From Eleusine coracana subsp. coracana (Eukaryota > Streptophyta > Magnoliopsida > Poales > Poaceae), in the NCBI GenBank assembly GCA_032690845.1, contig CM064426.1, forward strand, positions 48,465,417 to 48,529,416: a stretch of 64,000 nt of DNA, in the 5' to 3' direction. The position numbers and the translations under genes were made by a program. The number at the start of each line of letters is the position of its first letter. The stretch's first letter is position 1. The notes beneath the pieces are model-generated. The model was not told the origin of the DNA and ran no database searches. It worked only from the letters and a program-made list of their open reading frames with translations. Positions 10,072 through 21,698 of this stretch are shown here, one piece after another.

Positions 10072-13000
10072 ACAAGAAAATCTACCCCACGGATTTTATC
10101 ATCCTTAGCCACCAGGGAATTTATTTGATTTTGGGCATGTTCTGGATGAAAACCCATAGAGCCATGCTAGACATGCAGCCCCGTATCGTTCACATCAACT
10201 CCCCTTTGCATGGAAAGGACACATTTTCTCTAAACACCAATTCATCGAAAGCCTTGATTGTCCATCACTTGGAAGGGCAGTCGCTCGAGAACATCCCCGT
10301 TGTTTGCGAGTATCCAGACGTATTCCTCGAAGATATCTCTGGCCTACCACCTGACCGTGAAGTGGAATTTAAGATAGAGCTACAGCCAGGAACTTCTCCA
10401 ATATCTCGTCGACCCTATAAGATGGCCCCAAATGAGTTGGCCGAATTGAAAAAGCAGTTGAATGAGTTATTGGAAAAGGGATTCATTCGCCCAAGCACTT
10501 CACCTTGGGGCTGCCCTGCTATTTTTGTGAAGAAGAACGACAAATCTCTGCGTCTCATTGTTGATTATTGACCTCTCAACGGAGTTACCATCAAGAATAA
10601 TTACCCATTACCACGAATTGATATCCTTTTTGATCAATTAGTTGGTGCTAAGGTATTTTCAAAAATTGACCTCCGTTCGGGTTATCATCCAATCAAAATC
10701 AGAGCAGAAGATATTCCAAAGACCATCTTTTCTACTAGATACGGATTATTCGAGTATCTAGTAATGTCATTCGGATTGACAAATGCCCTAGCTCATTTCA
10801 TGTATCTTATGAATTCGGTATTCATGCCAGAGTTGGACAAATTTGTGGTAGTATTCATTGATGACATCCTCGTCTATTCTAAGTCCAAGGAAGAGCATGC
10901 TGAACATCTTCGCATTTTTCTTCAACGTTTACGAGATCACATGTTGTATGCAAAATTCAGCAAGTGTGAATTTTGGTTGGACCGTGTGCCATTCCTTGGT
11001 CACATAGTCTCTGCAGAAGGAATCTCGATAGACCCTAGCAAGGTTCAAGATGTGCTAGATTGGAAGCCACCAAAGACAGTTCACCAAGTACGCAGTTTCC
11101 TCGGGCTAGCCAAATATTATCGTAGGTTCATACCAAATTTTTATCGGCTGACCAAATCCATCACGGAGCTGCTGAAAAAGGAGAAAAAGTTTAATTCAAA
11201 ACAGCAAATGTGAAGAAGCATTTCAGGCATTGAAGAAATTATTGACAACTGCCCCAGTACTGGCTCAACCCGACATCACCAAGCCATTCGACGTATATTG
11301 TGATGCGTCTGGGACAGGACTTGGATGTGTACTCATGCAAGAAGGTCTGAGTCATAGCCTATGCATCTCGACAGTTAAGGAAGCATGAAGAGCACTATCC
11401 AACTCATGATTTGGAGCTAGCTGCAGTTGTACTTGCACTAAAAATATAGAGGCATTATTTGCTCGGCAACTTAGTGCACATCTACACATACCATAAGAGT
11501 TTGAAATATATCTTCACCCAGACTGATCTGAACATGAGGCAACGTCGGTGGCTAGAACTGATTAAGGATTATAACCTGGAGATTCATTATCATCCGGGCA
11601 AGGCTAATGTAGTCACCGATGCATTAAGCAGAAAGGTCCACTGTGACAACTTAGAGTTGGAAGTACATGATAGAAATGACTGCGAAACTAATTCAGAACC
11701 CAGCCTTCATGTTTTACCTGCTGCTGTGATTAGCAACCTAAGTGTGCAATCTACCCTTCGTGAAGAAATCATTGCTGCACAGAAAATTGACGTTGGTATG
11801 AATCATATCCGTCAAAATGTTGAAGATGGTAAGGCAAGATGCTTTACCTAAGACTCGGACGGTACTCTATGGTTCAATAACCATTTAGTAGTACCAAAGG
11901 ACTTTGAACTTCGACGGAAAATCTTGGATGAAGCGCATCACTCAAAGTACTCCATCCATCCGGGTACTAACAAAATGTACCAAGACTTGAAGAAGAATTT
12001 TTGGTGGACAAGGATGAAGCGAGAAATTGCTCGGTAAGTCGTGGAATGCGATACCTGTCAGAGAGTTAAGGTTGACCATTTGAAACAAGCTGGACTACTT
12101 CGACCATTAAGTACTCCCGCGTGCAAATAGGAAGACATTAGCATGGATTTTATTGTTGGTCTCCCTCTCACCTCTCGAAAGCACGATTTGATTTGGGTCG
12201 TTGTAGACCGACTCACAAAATCTGCCCATTTCCTACCAATCAATAACACCTCCAAGATAAAGCAATATGCAGAACTATACATAGCAAGAATTCTATATAT
12301 TCATGGAGTACCCAAGACCATTGTTATGGATCGTGGTTCGTAGTTTGTTGCTCATTTCTAGGAACAACTGCATGCATCTCTGGGTACCAAGTTGATCCGA
12401 AGTTTTGCTTATCATGCCACCACTGACGGACAAATAGAGCGTGTGAACCAAATTTTGGAAGATATGCTTAGAGCATGTGTTTTAACACATGGTGGTAATT
12501 GGGATGAGTATTTGCCTTATGCGGAATTCTCATACCACAATAGTTACCAAGAGAGTCTAAAAATGTCGCCATTTGAAGCACTCTATGGTCACAGCTGTAG
12601 AACACCGCTAAATTGGTCTGAATCTGAAGAAAGGGTAACCTTTGGTCCCGACCTTGTCAAGGATGCCGAAGAAAAGGTTCGTATCATTCAAGCCAATCTT
12701 AAAGCCGCTAAATGCCATCAAGAGAAGTATGCAAACAGACGATGTTGGCCACTGTATTTCAACAAGGGTGACTACGTCTATCTCAAAGTGTCACCTATGA
12801 AGGCTATCCAATGGTTTGGAGTCAAGGGAAAGTTAGCTTCACGTTATATTAGACCATTCCAAATTCTGGAACACTGTGGAAACGTGGCCTATAAGCTGGA
12901 GTTACCCGCTAATCTATCCGGAGTTCATCACACCTTCCACGTCTCTCAGCTTAAGCGATGTCTCAAGCCACCCATTGACAAGATTTTGAAAGAGTATGAC

Positions 13001-13201
13001 CAACTCCAACCCGATCTCACGTACTCCGAACAACCCGTGAAGATCCTCGACGAGAAAGAGCGCACAACCCATAATAGAACCCTACAATTCTACAAAGTTC
13101 AATGGAGTAACCACTCAGAGGATGAGTCTACTTGTGAATCTGAAGAATTTTTGAGTACTCATTACCCGAAGTTTTGGTCGTCATACACAGGTATGTTTTG
13201 A
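10050..13201 (+). pseudogene. E2 pol: RT, RNase H, integrase and chromodomain-like end, broken
   Basis: Replication and integration enzymes. RT runs from about 10290 to 11190, with the catalytic FIDD near 10855-10866 intact. RNase H follows after a frameshift near 11195-11210 (DVYCDASGTGLG). Integrase has its HHCC region (11936-12070), MDFIVGLP, a DRGS-stop-FVAHF site and GQIERVNQ, so the D-D-E residues are visible. Next comes the GPY/F-like module, then the chromodomain-like end QFYKVQWSNHSEDEST with a Cys where Trp is usual. Stops include TGA near 10569 and others near 12036, 12128, 12341 and 12359. A chromodomain directs integration to chromatin in this lineage (known). The copy is inactive. 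Confidence 0.9.
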
Positions 13202-13257
13202 CCACTGCACTTCCCTCTAGTTTGCCTTGTTCATACCCTCGGGATGAGACTTCTTTA

Positions 13258-13269
13258 AGGAGGGAGGGC
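13258..13269 (+). promoter_or_regulatory. E2 polypurine tract
   Basis: AGGAGGGAGGGC lies directly before the 3' LTR. It is the expected plus-strand primer position. Confidence 0.82.
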
Positions 13270-15693
13270 TATGACATCCTAGGTGTCTCACCTTAACTTA
13301 GCAAATATGATGAGCGCAAATCATGGAAATTATAGCATAAAATGATAGAGCCTATCAATTAATTTAATTCCAGGCAAATAAATACTCTGCAACCAAGTTA
13401 TTGAAGCAACTTAAAAATTTCAATACAACTTATGCTAAATAAATTCATAATCATGTTGGTAATAATAAAATAGAATATTATGAAATTATTGGGCATTTTA
13501 TCTTAGCAAGACCCTTAATTAATTGATTGATTCTTAAGTAACTAATTAATGCATTTAATAAATTCTAAAAATATGTTTATGCAAATTGCAAATAAAATTC
13601 ACCAGAGTGTTCCCCCATCATTTAAATAGTTAATCCACCAATTTTAACCATTTTAGGAAATCCCTAGCTATTTCATTTCGATTTATGAAAAACCAGTGTT
13701 GACTAGGGACCTTTTTGTGAGGATCTTGAAAGATCAGGGGGCGCAGTGTAAAAATCCTTTTCTTCTTCCTCTCACTGGCGCAGACCCTGCCGACTCCCCT
13801 TTGCCGCATGCAAGCGTTGGCGCGCGACTCGGCTCGCCTTCACTCCCCGCCTCGGAAACGCGTGCGCGCTACAGCATCCGCTCTGCCCTCTGCTCCTCCG
13901 CTCTGTCCCCTCACCGCGAGCTCGCCCAACCTCCTCTTCTCCTTCTCTACACTCCATCGACGCAACCCATCTAGTGACTTCAATTCCGAGCACCATCGCC
14001 GCTCTCAACCCATCAAGCCACCTCTGCCCTTGCGTGACCTTGAAGCGCACCCATGAGCACCAGCCCACATACTCCCACTCTCTGCTCACCCCATTTTCTC
14101 CTCTCTACGCTCTGCTCCCCCACCCTCGCCATTACTGCATCAAGATCAAGCTTGCATTGCCACTACTCCCGCTACCTCCCGAGCCAAGCCGTAACACATC
14201 ACTCGTTCATTGCTCGGTCAATCTCCACGTGAGGTCGATCCAATTTGAAGAAAAACCGAAACACATCACTCCGGCGAGCTCCTCCGCCGTAGGCCAAATT
14301 AACCATCCTTGGTGAGTCTCATCGACCATCCTTTTTCTCTCACACGCGCAAACTACCTACGCGCCTCCCTGACATGTTTCTCTTTTGTTTCCTCCACTCC
14401 AGTCACCGGCAAATCCTTTTTTTGTTCCCGACTCTGCTCTGGCACCGGCAGACTACGTCGCCTCCACAACGAGCACTATCTTCCGGTCCTCCTCTTTGAA
14501 CGCCGACTTGATGCCGAGCACCCCCAAGTCACCATGAAGCTGTAGGAGAAGTCAGAGTTCAGTTTGGTGCTCCCTACCGATCCCGCGACGCAGCCGAAGA
14601 TCGCTGCTCCGCCGCCTCTCGTCGCCGACCCCCTCCCGTTGAGCCTCCGTCCTCGCCAAACCCCCAGACGTGTTCACCTCGACGTGCGCATCCCGTGTGT
14701 AGTCCCACGGCGAGCTTTCCTCGCGCGCAGCCGCTGGCGGCGACCCATCCGGCCGCGCGCCACCCTGCTCCAACGAGTCCACTGGCGCCTACTGGCAGCC
14801 GAGTTGGCTCCTACCTGGCTCTGACCTGGCACCCACGTGGCTTCGACGTGGCCCCCCCCCTAAAAATAGAAAATTGCCAGAAATTGCTAAAAACTTTGAA
14901 AAACCATGTCAAATCGAATTCAAATCCAATGGAACTCAAACAAATTTTGTTAGGTTCATTTTGAATTGCTCTATTTTAGTAAATTGATAAATCATTGCCT
15001 CTGTACTTACATTTGTATTAATTCATTTAATTGTCCAAACACAAATTAACTCACTAGATATTCTAGGAACCGAATTTAATTCTGATTTTTTGCATGCTTA
15101 ATAATTACATAATTATATATCACCACAATTTTTTGTTTAGAAAAATATGAATTATTTTTGGCTCTAGAATTTATTTAGTGTATTTGCTTAAATTGATTCT
15201 AGTAATTATTTTATAATTAATTGGCCCTAGCAACTTGGCACAAAAATCACTCACACAAGTCTCTGTGCCCAGTAAATTACACAAGTAAAGAAACCTAAGT
15301 TCACTTAATTAAATTAATTGCTCATACCACTATTTTACTTTAATAAATGCTAGTAATTAGAGTAATTATATCCAGAGGCTGTAAATTGGTAAAAATACAA
15401 TTAATCTATGTCCCTGTTCATGATAAATCACTCAAGATCAGAATCGATTGGTTACTATTGTAATTGCTTAATTATTCTGAAGGACTATAACAACCCTAAA
15501 TAAATGATTAACACACATAAAATGATGAAACTCTAATTTGTTTCTTTGAAGCATATGGCTTTGAGAACATTGAAGCATATGACTTCGAGAACATAATAAT
15601 AATGAATTGACATCAAAACACAATGTGCTTGCATGTATCATATCATTGCATATAACGGTATTACGACAATACCGATAACACCTTTGTATATAG

Positions 15694-15783
15694 GCAATGA
15701 CAACCAGGAGCCCGAAGAGGACCAGAAGGAGACTGAGTCTCAGGAACAAGAGGTTGAAGTCGCTAACACTAGTGTCAATCCAG
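15694..15783 (+). other. Putative acidic exon X in LTR (E2, 3' copy)
   Basis: Ninety bases after TATATAG, ending CCAG before GTAAGC. Here the donor-like site is the canonical GT form; the other copies have GC. Confidence 0.5.
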
Positions 15784-16741
15784 GTAAGCCTCGATTTACA
15801 TTCGCCCTTTTATAAAGTTTGCTAGTTTCAATATTACTAGTGTCTATGATTAATGTTGCATTAGGTCATAGGATTTGATTGGAACCCACCTTGCATGATA
15901 CCCAATTGACCTATGTTGCTGTCATTAGAGCTTTAGTAGTATCGATACTGTGTCCCTATGCTTAGTAACTACTAGGCCCGGTAGATACTAATACTAAGGA
16001 ATGAACTTGACTACTAGAACGGGAACCTAAAAATAAGTTTATTTTACTGTTATGACCGGGCAGGGAAGATGCATGTGTAGGTTTGTAGCAATACATGGGT
16101 GTTGACTATGGTAGCCCTGCCTCGTTGAACCTAGGACCCGTCCGTTTTCGGCCCCTTGGTCAAGTATTGAACAGTACCGAATACATGCTAGTCTATGGGC
16201 ACTAGTAAACTGATGTAGCATTGGCGCGACAATGAGGACGGTACCTAGTACAGTGGTCGTTGACCCTTCTACTGCTAGAGTGGGCGGTTCATACCACGAA
16301 GTACTGTTGGCAGAACAACATGCCCACTCGCTGAGACTGGACCCGGACCAAGTTGTTTTTTGTCCTTACGAAAGGTTGCCATATACGACCTTGATTGGTG
16401 CATATGTGTCATGTATCTTGGGTTATCCCAGCTGGTGTAAATCGATTGTAATTGCTGTCCCTCGCAGTAATGAGTACCACTTGGTCACTGAGTCGTCACG
16501 TAGTTACACATGGTACTTGGGGATTGAATATGATGCTTACTGTTGACAATACTCTTACGACTCCTATGTTGTACTTACTTATGTAATGTTTTATTATCTT
16601 ATTGTTGCAACTAAAGTTACATTCTTCTCTACCCAATTAACTTGACAATTAAAACTTGATATAACTAATAGGTTCCTTACTGCGAGTCTTTTCCAACAAG
16701 CCACCTAATAGAGCCATTGCATACTTAGAAGTCCGACGGGT

Positions 16742-16772
16742 AAGTCTTGCTGAGTAATTAGTACTCAGGCTT
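16742..16772 (+). other. Conserved hairpin before exon Y (E2, 3' LTR)
   Basis: Same fold as at 5048-5078, with outer arm AGGCTT instead of AGACTT. The change keeps pairing through a G-U pair. Confidence 0.55.
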
Positions 16773-16792
16773 TGTGCCACTGTTGATTTCAG

Positions 16793-16908
16793 GTAATGAA
16801 GAGGTAGAATTGCCTGAGAATGTGTTGCCTTGGGACATGCAAGTCCCTAAGGGTTGGACTGGCCACTGGGGTCCAACTCACCGCCACAGTATTGATGTGT
16901 GTTGCTAG
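16793..16908 (+). other. Putative exon Y in LTR (E2, 3' copy), frameshifted end
   Basis: It reads NEEVELPENVLPWDMQVPKG, then WTGHW. A one-base loss then moves the stop to TAG 16906-16908. The Trp spacing is kept and the extreme C-terminus is not. Confidence 0.45.
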
Positions 16909-17138
16909 AGTGATTGTTCTTCGGGCATGAACCATTACTATGTTGTATCATCGAGCTCGTAGCTTCTTATCGTGATTTGCTTCTGCTATTTCCAAAACAT
17001 TCTAAACTTGTAATATTCCGCTGCACTCTGAGAACTTATTGATGTAATTTCAACTTAAATTCGATCCAGTGTTGTATTATCAAGTGTCTACGTTATCAGC
17101 ACCGTTGGGACCTCGATCCTTTGGGAAGGGGCACCACA

Positions 17139-17143
17139 CCATC
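17139..17143. repeat. Target-site duplication CCATC, right copy (E2)
   Basis: Identical to 1541-1545. Confidence 0.93.
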
Positions 17144-19271
17144 AAATTAGAATGAAACTTGGTGATGAATGGAAAACAGCTTTCAAAACCAAATTTGGGT
17201 TATATAAGTGGTTAGTAATGCCGTTTGGTTTAACTAATGCACCTAGTACTTTCATGCGCTTGATGAATGAGGTTTTAAGAGCTTTCATTAGCAAATTTGT
17301 GGTAGTTTACTTTGATGATATCTTGATTTATAGCAAATCCATGGATGAACATATGAATCATTTGCGTGCTGTTTTTGATGCTTTGCGAGATGCACGTTTA
17401 TTTGGTAACCTTGAGAAGTGCACCTTTTGCATGGATCGAGTCTCTTTTCTTGGCTATGTTGTGACTGCACAGGGAACTGAGGTGGATGAGGCGCAGATTG
17501 AAGCCATAAAGAACTGGCCTATACCAAAAGCTATCACACAGGTGAGGAGTTTTCTTGGTCTTGCAGGTTTCTACCGCCGCTTTGTCAAAGACTTCAGCAC
17601 CATTGCTGCACCTTTGCATGAGTTGACAAAGAAGGGCGTTGATTTCCATTGGGGTAAGGTACATCATGAGTCTTTTGATGCTTTGAAAGACAAACTTACA
17701 CATGGACCATTGCTGCAATTACCTAATTTTGATAAGACTTTTGAGCTTGAATGTGATGCTAGTGGTAAGGCATTGGTGGTGTTTTGATGCAAGATGGTAA
17801 ACCTGTAACATACTTTAGTGAGAAAATTACTGGGCCTGTTTTGAATTACTCCACGTATGATAAGGAATTGTATGCACTTGTACGTTCTTTAGAGACGTGG
17901 CATCATTATTTGTTGCCCAAAGAATTTTTTATTCATTCTGATCATGAATCACTTAAGTATATTCGTTCTCAATATAATTTGAACCATAGACATGCTAAAT
18001 GGGTTGAGTTTATTGAGTCTTTTCCTTACATTATTAAACATAAGAAAGGGAAGGATAATGTGATCGCCGATGCTTTATCTAGGCGCTATTCTTTGTTGTC
18101 TCAACTTGATTATAGAATTTTTGGACTTGAGACAATTAAAGAAGAATATGCTGCTGATGTTGATTTTAAGGATGTATTGCTGCATCATAAAGAAGGTCAT
18201 GCATGGAACAAATTTGTGTTGAATGATGGATTCTTGTTTACAGCTAATCACCTATGCATTCATGTTGGTTCCGTTCGTCTTTTGTTGTTGCAGGAGGCGC
18301 ATGGAGGTAGATTGATGGGTCATTTTGGTGCCAAGAAGACGGAGGATATTCTGGCCACACACTTCTTTTGGCCAAGGATGAGGAAAGATGTTGAGCTTTT
18401 TGTTGCTCGCTGCACTACATGTCAAAAAGCTAAGTCTCGATTGAATCCACATGGTTTATATATGCCACTTCCTGTTCCTTCTATTCCTTGGGCGGATATT
18501 TCTATGGACTTTGTTTTAGGACTGCCTAGGACTAAGAGGAGGAGCGATAGTATTTTTGTTGTTGTGGATAGATTTTCTAAGATGGCACACTTTATACCAT
18601 GTCATAAAACTGATGATGCTAGTTATATTGCTGACCTCTTTTTCAAAGAAATTGTACGTTTGCATGGTATGCCTTCTACTATTATTTCAGATCATGATGC
18701 AAAATTCTTGAGTCACTTTTGGCGCGCACTTTGGAATTAGTTGGGTACAAAGTTGCTATTTTCTACAACTTGTCACCCACAAACTGATGGACAAACTGAG
18801 GTTGTGAACCGCACTTTGGGCTCTATGTTGAGAGCTATTTTGAAGAAAAAATTGAAGCAATGGGAAGAATGTCTGCCTCATGTTGAGTTTGCTTGTAATC
18901 GGGCAACACATTCTACTACCAAGGTAAGTCCCTTCAAGGTAGTGTATGGTTTTGATCCCCGTACTCCACTTGATATACTTCCTCTACCTATTAATGAGAG
19001 AGTTCATGATGATGCTAAGGAGCGTGCTGAATTTATTCTGCAAATGCATGAGACCACTAGACTTAGCATTGAAAAGATAAATGAAAAGTATAAAATTGCT
19101 GGTAGTAAAGGTAGAAAGGAAGTAAAGCTTGATGTAGGAGATTTAGTGTGGTTACACTTGAGGAAGGACAAATTTTCAGAATTGAGAAAGTCTAAATTAA
19201 TGCCTAGAGCTGATGGTCCATTCAAAATAATTCTGGACATCCAAGGTCCAATGACTAGAGCTCGTGCATGA
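17144..19271 (+). pseudogene. Element A RT, RNase H and integrase, broken
   Basis: This continues the frame that stops at 1545. RT shows KFVVVYFDDILIYSKS near 17296-17340, with the catalytic Asp pair present. RNase H shows FELECDASGK, then a one-base frameshift near 17765-17775, then GKPVTYFSEK. Integrase has an HHCC-like zinc region, ISMDFVLGLP, IISDHDAKF and GQTEVVNRTL, so D-D-E is kept. A stop lies at 18738-18740. At the end the frame jumps from GPFKIILDI straight to QGPMTRARA and stops at 19269-19271. Relatives have roughly a hundred more codons there (from memory), so the integrase C-terminal region has been deleted. Confidence 0.9.
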
Positions 19272-19898
19272 CGATTAAATTTAGAGGAACCATGTAGAGG
19301 ACCAGGAGATGATGGGAGAAGGACTTGGAGATGTGGAGGACCAGCAAGGACGTGGAAGCCAAGGTGGAGGCCTAACCAAAACCGACTTCGAGTCTGTTTT
19401 GGTGCCTAGGACCAGTCTGCACTAAAACGGATGCCCAGGACGCATATGGACTCGGATTTGGACGTTCTACATATGCACGGAACGATAAGAAGAATACCTT
19501 TGCAATGCTGCCAGTCTCATGTCAAAATTCAACTGGAGTCATCGGGAATCATTGAAACAAGAGAGGGTCTAGAATCTGTTTTGGTGCTGCATCACCTGTT
19601 TTTGGCCTTTGGGCTTTGTATCTAGTTGAGCCCAATTAGGGGCGCGTCCAGAGGGTCTTGCACGACCCTAGGGTCTTCATATATATCTGCTGCCCCACCA
19701 TTAGGGTTCGGGTTTTGCTTAGATTATTCTGTTCATAACAGTTTCAATGTCATCACAGTTTGTGAGACCCCAACTTCGTGAGATTCATAATACATCTGCA
19801 ATTGTGTTGCATTCTTCTTTGTTCTTGCTTGTGTTCTTGATTCGCAGGCAGGGATTAGCCTTCTCAGTGAGGTCAATCATTTTAGAATGGTCGATAAC
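19272..19898 (+). mobile_element. Element A 3' region, probable LTR remnant, truncated
   Basis: Non-coding. It includes TCATATATATCTGC (a TATA-like run near 19677-19690) and a T-rich stretch ending TTCTTGATTCGCAG near 19848, as in grass LTR/leader sequences. I could not place the LTR start. The sequence ends where the next LTR begins at 19899. Confidence 0.5.
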
Positions 19899-21393
19899 TG
19901 TTGATGGTCCTTAAATGCTAAATCCGACCATCAAATCCTTGCATAAACAACATAAAAGGAATAAACAAAATAGTGATATCAGTTTATTATTAACCATTTC
20001 CACGAGTTTTGGTGAAATATGTGTTTGCAGGGTCAAAAGGGCCAAAATCATGTAAAAACATGACGAAACGCCCCATCGGCCGATACTGCCTTAAAACAGC
20101 AGGCCAACACGGTCGTATGAGGCTGAAATCAGGGCCCGGCAGGGTCATGATGGTTGAAATCAGAACCCAGCCGACAGGGTCATATCAGGCTGAAATCAGC
20201 CACCCGACGGGTCAAAACAGAGTCGTCATGAGGCTAATCACCTGACCCAGCCGACCATGCAAAACACTCCAAAATAAGGCCGTTTTCCATTCCCGGACTA
20301 ATGAGGGTAAAAAGTGGAGAAATAAAGGAGGAATTCACGTGGCACAACATGGACAAGTCAAGACGTGACCGGGGGGGGGGGGGGGGGCGTCAGCACCAAA
20401 GATGGGCCGCCGCCTGGCCTGGGTTGGCCACCCAGGGTTGCCAGCCCATGAGGCCCATGACTTCTACCGACCCTAAAATAGAGATTTCGGTGAAAACCGA
20501 CCAAGGAACTGCCATCCGGACCAAATCTGAGCCATCCGAAGCAAAGGCGGTTGGAAACCAACTCCATCCAATGGCCGCCCGGCCTGGCCTACCGCCCAGC
20601 GGTGCATGCCGCCCGGCACATGTGGCCGCCCGGCGGGGGAACTTCTGCCCACCGACTCTCCTCCACTTTGAAGTACTCACCATGTATCCGCCACCTATAA
20701 ATAGAGGGGGAATTTGGCAGAAAAGAAGACAACACATAAGAAGAGAGTTTAGACCTTCATTTCAAAGGCTTTAGCACTGCCAAAGTGCTTAGAAAATAGG
20801 GAGAGAGTGAGGGAGAGTTCGGGGAAGCGCCCGGCTTGTCGGCGATCTTCCCTACACTTGTACCTCGGCGGATGCTTTCCTTTTCAAGTAAGTGTTCATG
20901 ATTTCTATGTGGTATTTAAGTTTCCTATCTAAATAAGTTCTTTCTTTTATTACTTACGGGATCATCGCTTGATTTAGTTAGAGTATCTTAGTCCTCTATA
21001 AGCGTGGTACCGAGACTAGGGTAGTAATTAATAGCGTAGACGTGGTGTCTAGGCTAGAGGTTACCTTTGTTTGCCGCGTGCCCCACGGTTTGTAGAGGTA
21101 GTCGGTAGGTGGTGACAGCCCTATCCGGCCTTTGTAATCCTCCACGTTTGGGTACGATGTAGAGTTGTTGGCCGGAGTAAAAGACCGAACCTATCTTATT
21201 ATAGGATCCTTGACCATAGGAATCCTCTCTACCCTTTGCCTACCATATTCTTGTTGTCCTTGGACGGATTAGTTTAGAAGAATAGTACACACACGTTCCC
21301 TGTGATTCGATAATCTGGAATACTCCTAGGTGAAGTGCTACATCGGTATTCGTGTGCTTGCGGATTTATCTGTGAACGTAGGAAATACCAACA
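19899..21393 (+). repeat. RIRE2-like LTR, plus orientation (1,495 bp)
   Basis: It starts TGTTGATGGTCC and ends AATACCAACA, giving TGTTGG/CCAACA-type ends. A primer site follows eight bases later. It contains degenerate repeats of the type GTCATGATGGTTGAAATCAG and a run of 17 G at 20371-20387. A TATA-like CTATAAATAGAGG lies at 20694-20706. It is an inverted relative of 21699-23609. Confidence 0.85.
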
Positions 21394-21401
21394 AGCATTT
21401 C

Positions 21402-21419
21402 TGGCGCCTTTGCCGGGGA
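21402..21419 (+). promoter_or_regulatory. Primer-binding site of the plus LTR
   Basis: TGGCGCCTTTGCCGGGGA. It is one base different from TGGCGCCGTTGCCGGGGA, which I recall as the tRNA-Arg-type site common in grass RIRE2-like elements. Confidence 0.75.
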
Positions 21420-21672
21420 TAGTAATATTTCTGGTGCGATGCTAAGAAGTATCAACAATAACCAGAGGAGACGTCGTGCTGCGATTGCGGGGTTTAGAAC
21501 GTGCTGTTCTGAAGCCGGATCGATTTATGTGTCGCCTCCGACCAAATCAACATATCTAGAACCTTTCAGAAGATCGGGAACCCTTGTTCACATTAGGTAG
21601 GCCTGCTAAGCAAAGCGGTAACTCCTTGATAGAAATACCAATGTTAAAATTTCGATATCTTAGTCTATTGCT
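21420..21672. mobile_element. Joined internal fragments between inverted LTRs
   Basis: The left part reads in the plus direction as a gag start (MLRSINNNQRRRRAAIAG from 21438). The right part belongs to the minus element. The junction is unmarked, somewhere near 21590-21620. Confidence 0.55.
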
Positions 21673-21690
21673 TCCCTGGCAACGGCGCCA
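21673..21690 (-). promoter_or_regulatory. Primer-binding site of the minus LTR
   Basis: On the minus strand this is TGGCGCCGTTGCCAGGGA, eight bases inside the LTR end. It is the mirror of the site at 21402. Confidence 0.75.
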
Positions 21691-21698
21691 GAAATGCT

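Larger units (their letters stand above)
1546..17138 (+). mobile_element. E2: full-length Tekay/Del-like Ty3/gypsy retrotransposon
   Basis: A complete element of about 15.6 kb: LTR 1546-5445, primer site 5448-5461, two accessory frames, gag, protease-RT-RNase H-integrase with a C-terminal chromodomain-like segment, purine tract 13258-13269, LTR 13270-17138. It is flanked by CCATC. Tekay/Del placement rests on the very long LTRs, the YNCGRTGHFAKNC knuckle and the FYKVQWSNHSEDEST chromodomain-like end, as known for that lineage. The LTRs differ at 12 of their first 120 aligned bases (by eye), so the insertion is not recent. It cannot act alone: there are many stops, two pol frameshifts, and a mutated protease site. 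Confidence 0.93.
13270..17138 (+). repeat. E2 3' LTR (3,869 bp)
   Basis: Collinear with 1546-5445. Its first bases are TATGACATCC rather than TGTGACACCC, a G-to-A change in the terminal dinucleotide. It ends GGCACCACA before the CCATC repeat. The GC-rich block is at about 13750-14860. Confidence 0.92.

Noticed and set aside
20371..20387. Run of 17 G (and 17 C at 59913-59929) as a functional G-quadruplex
   Set aside because: Homopolymer runs of this length are prone to sequencing and slippage artefacts, and no conserved counterpart is seen in the related LTRs.
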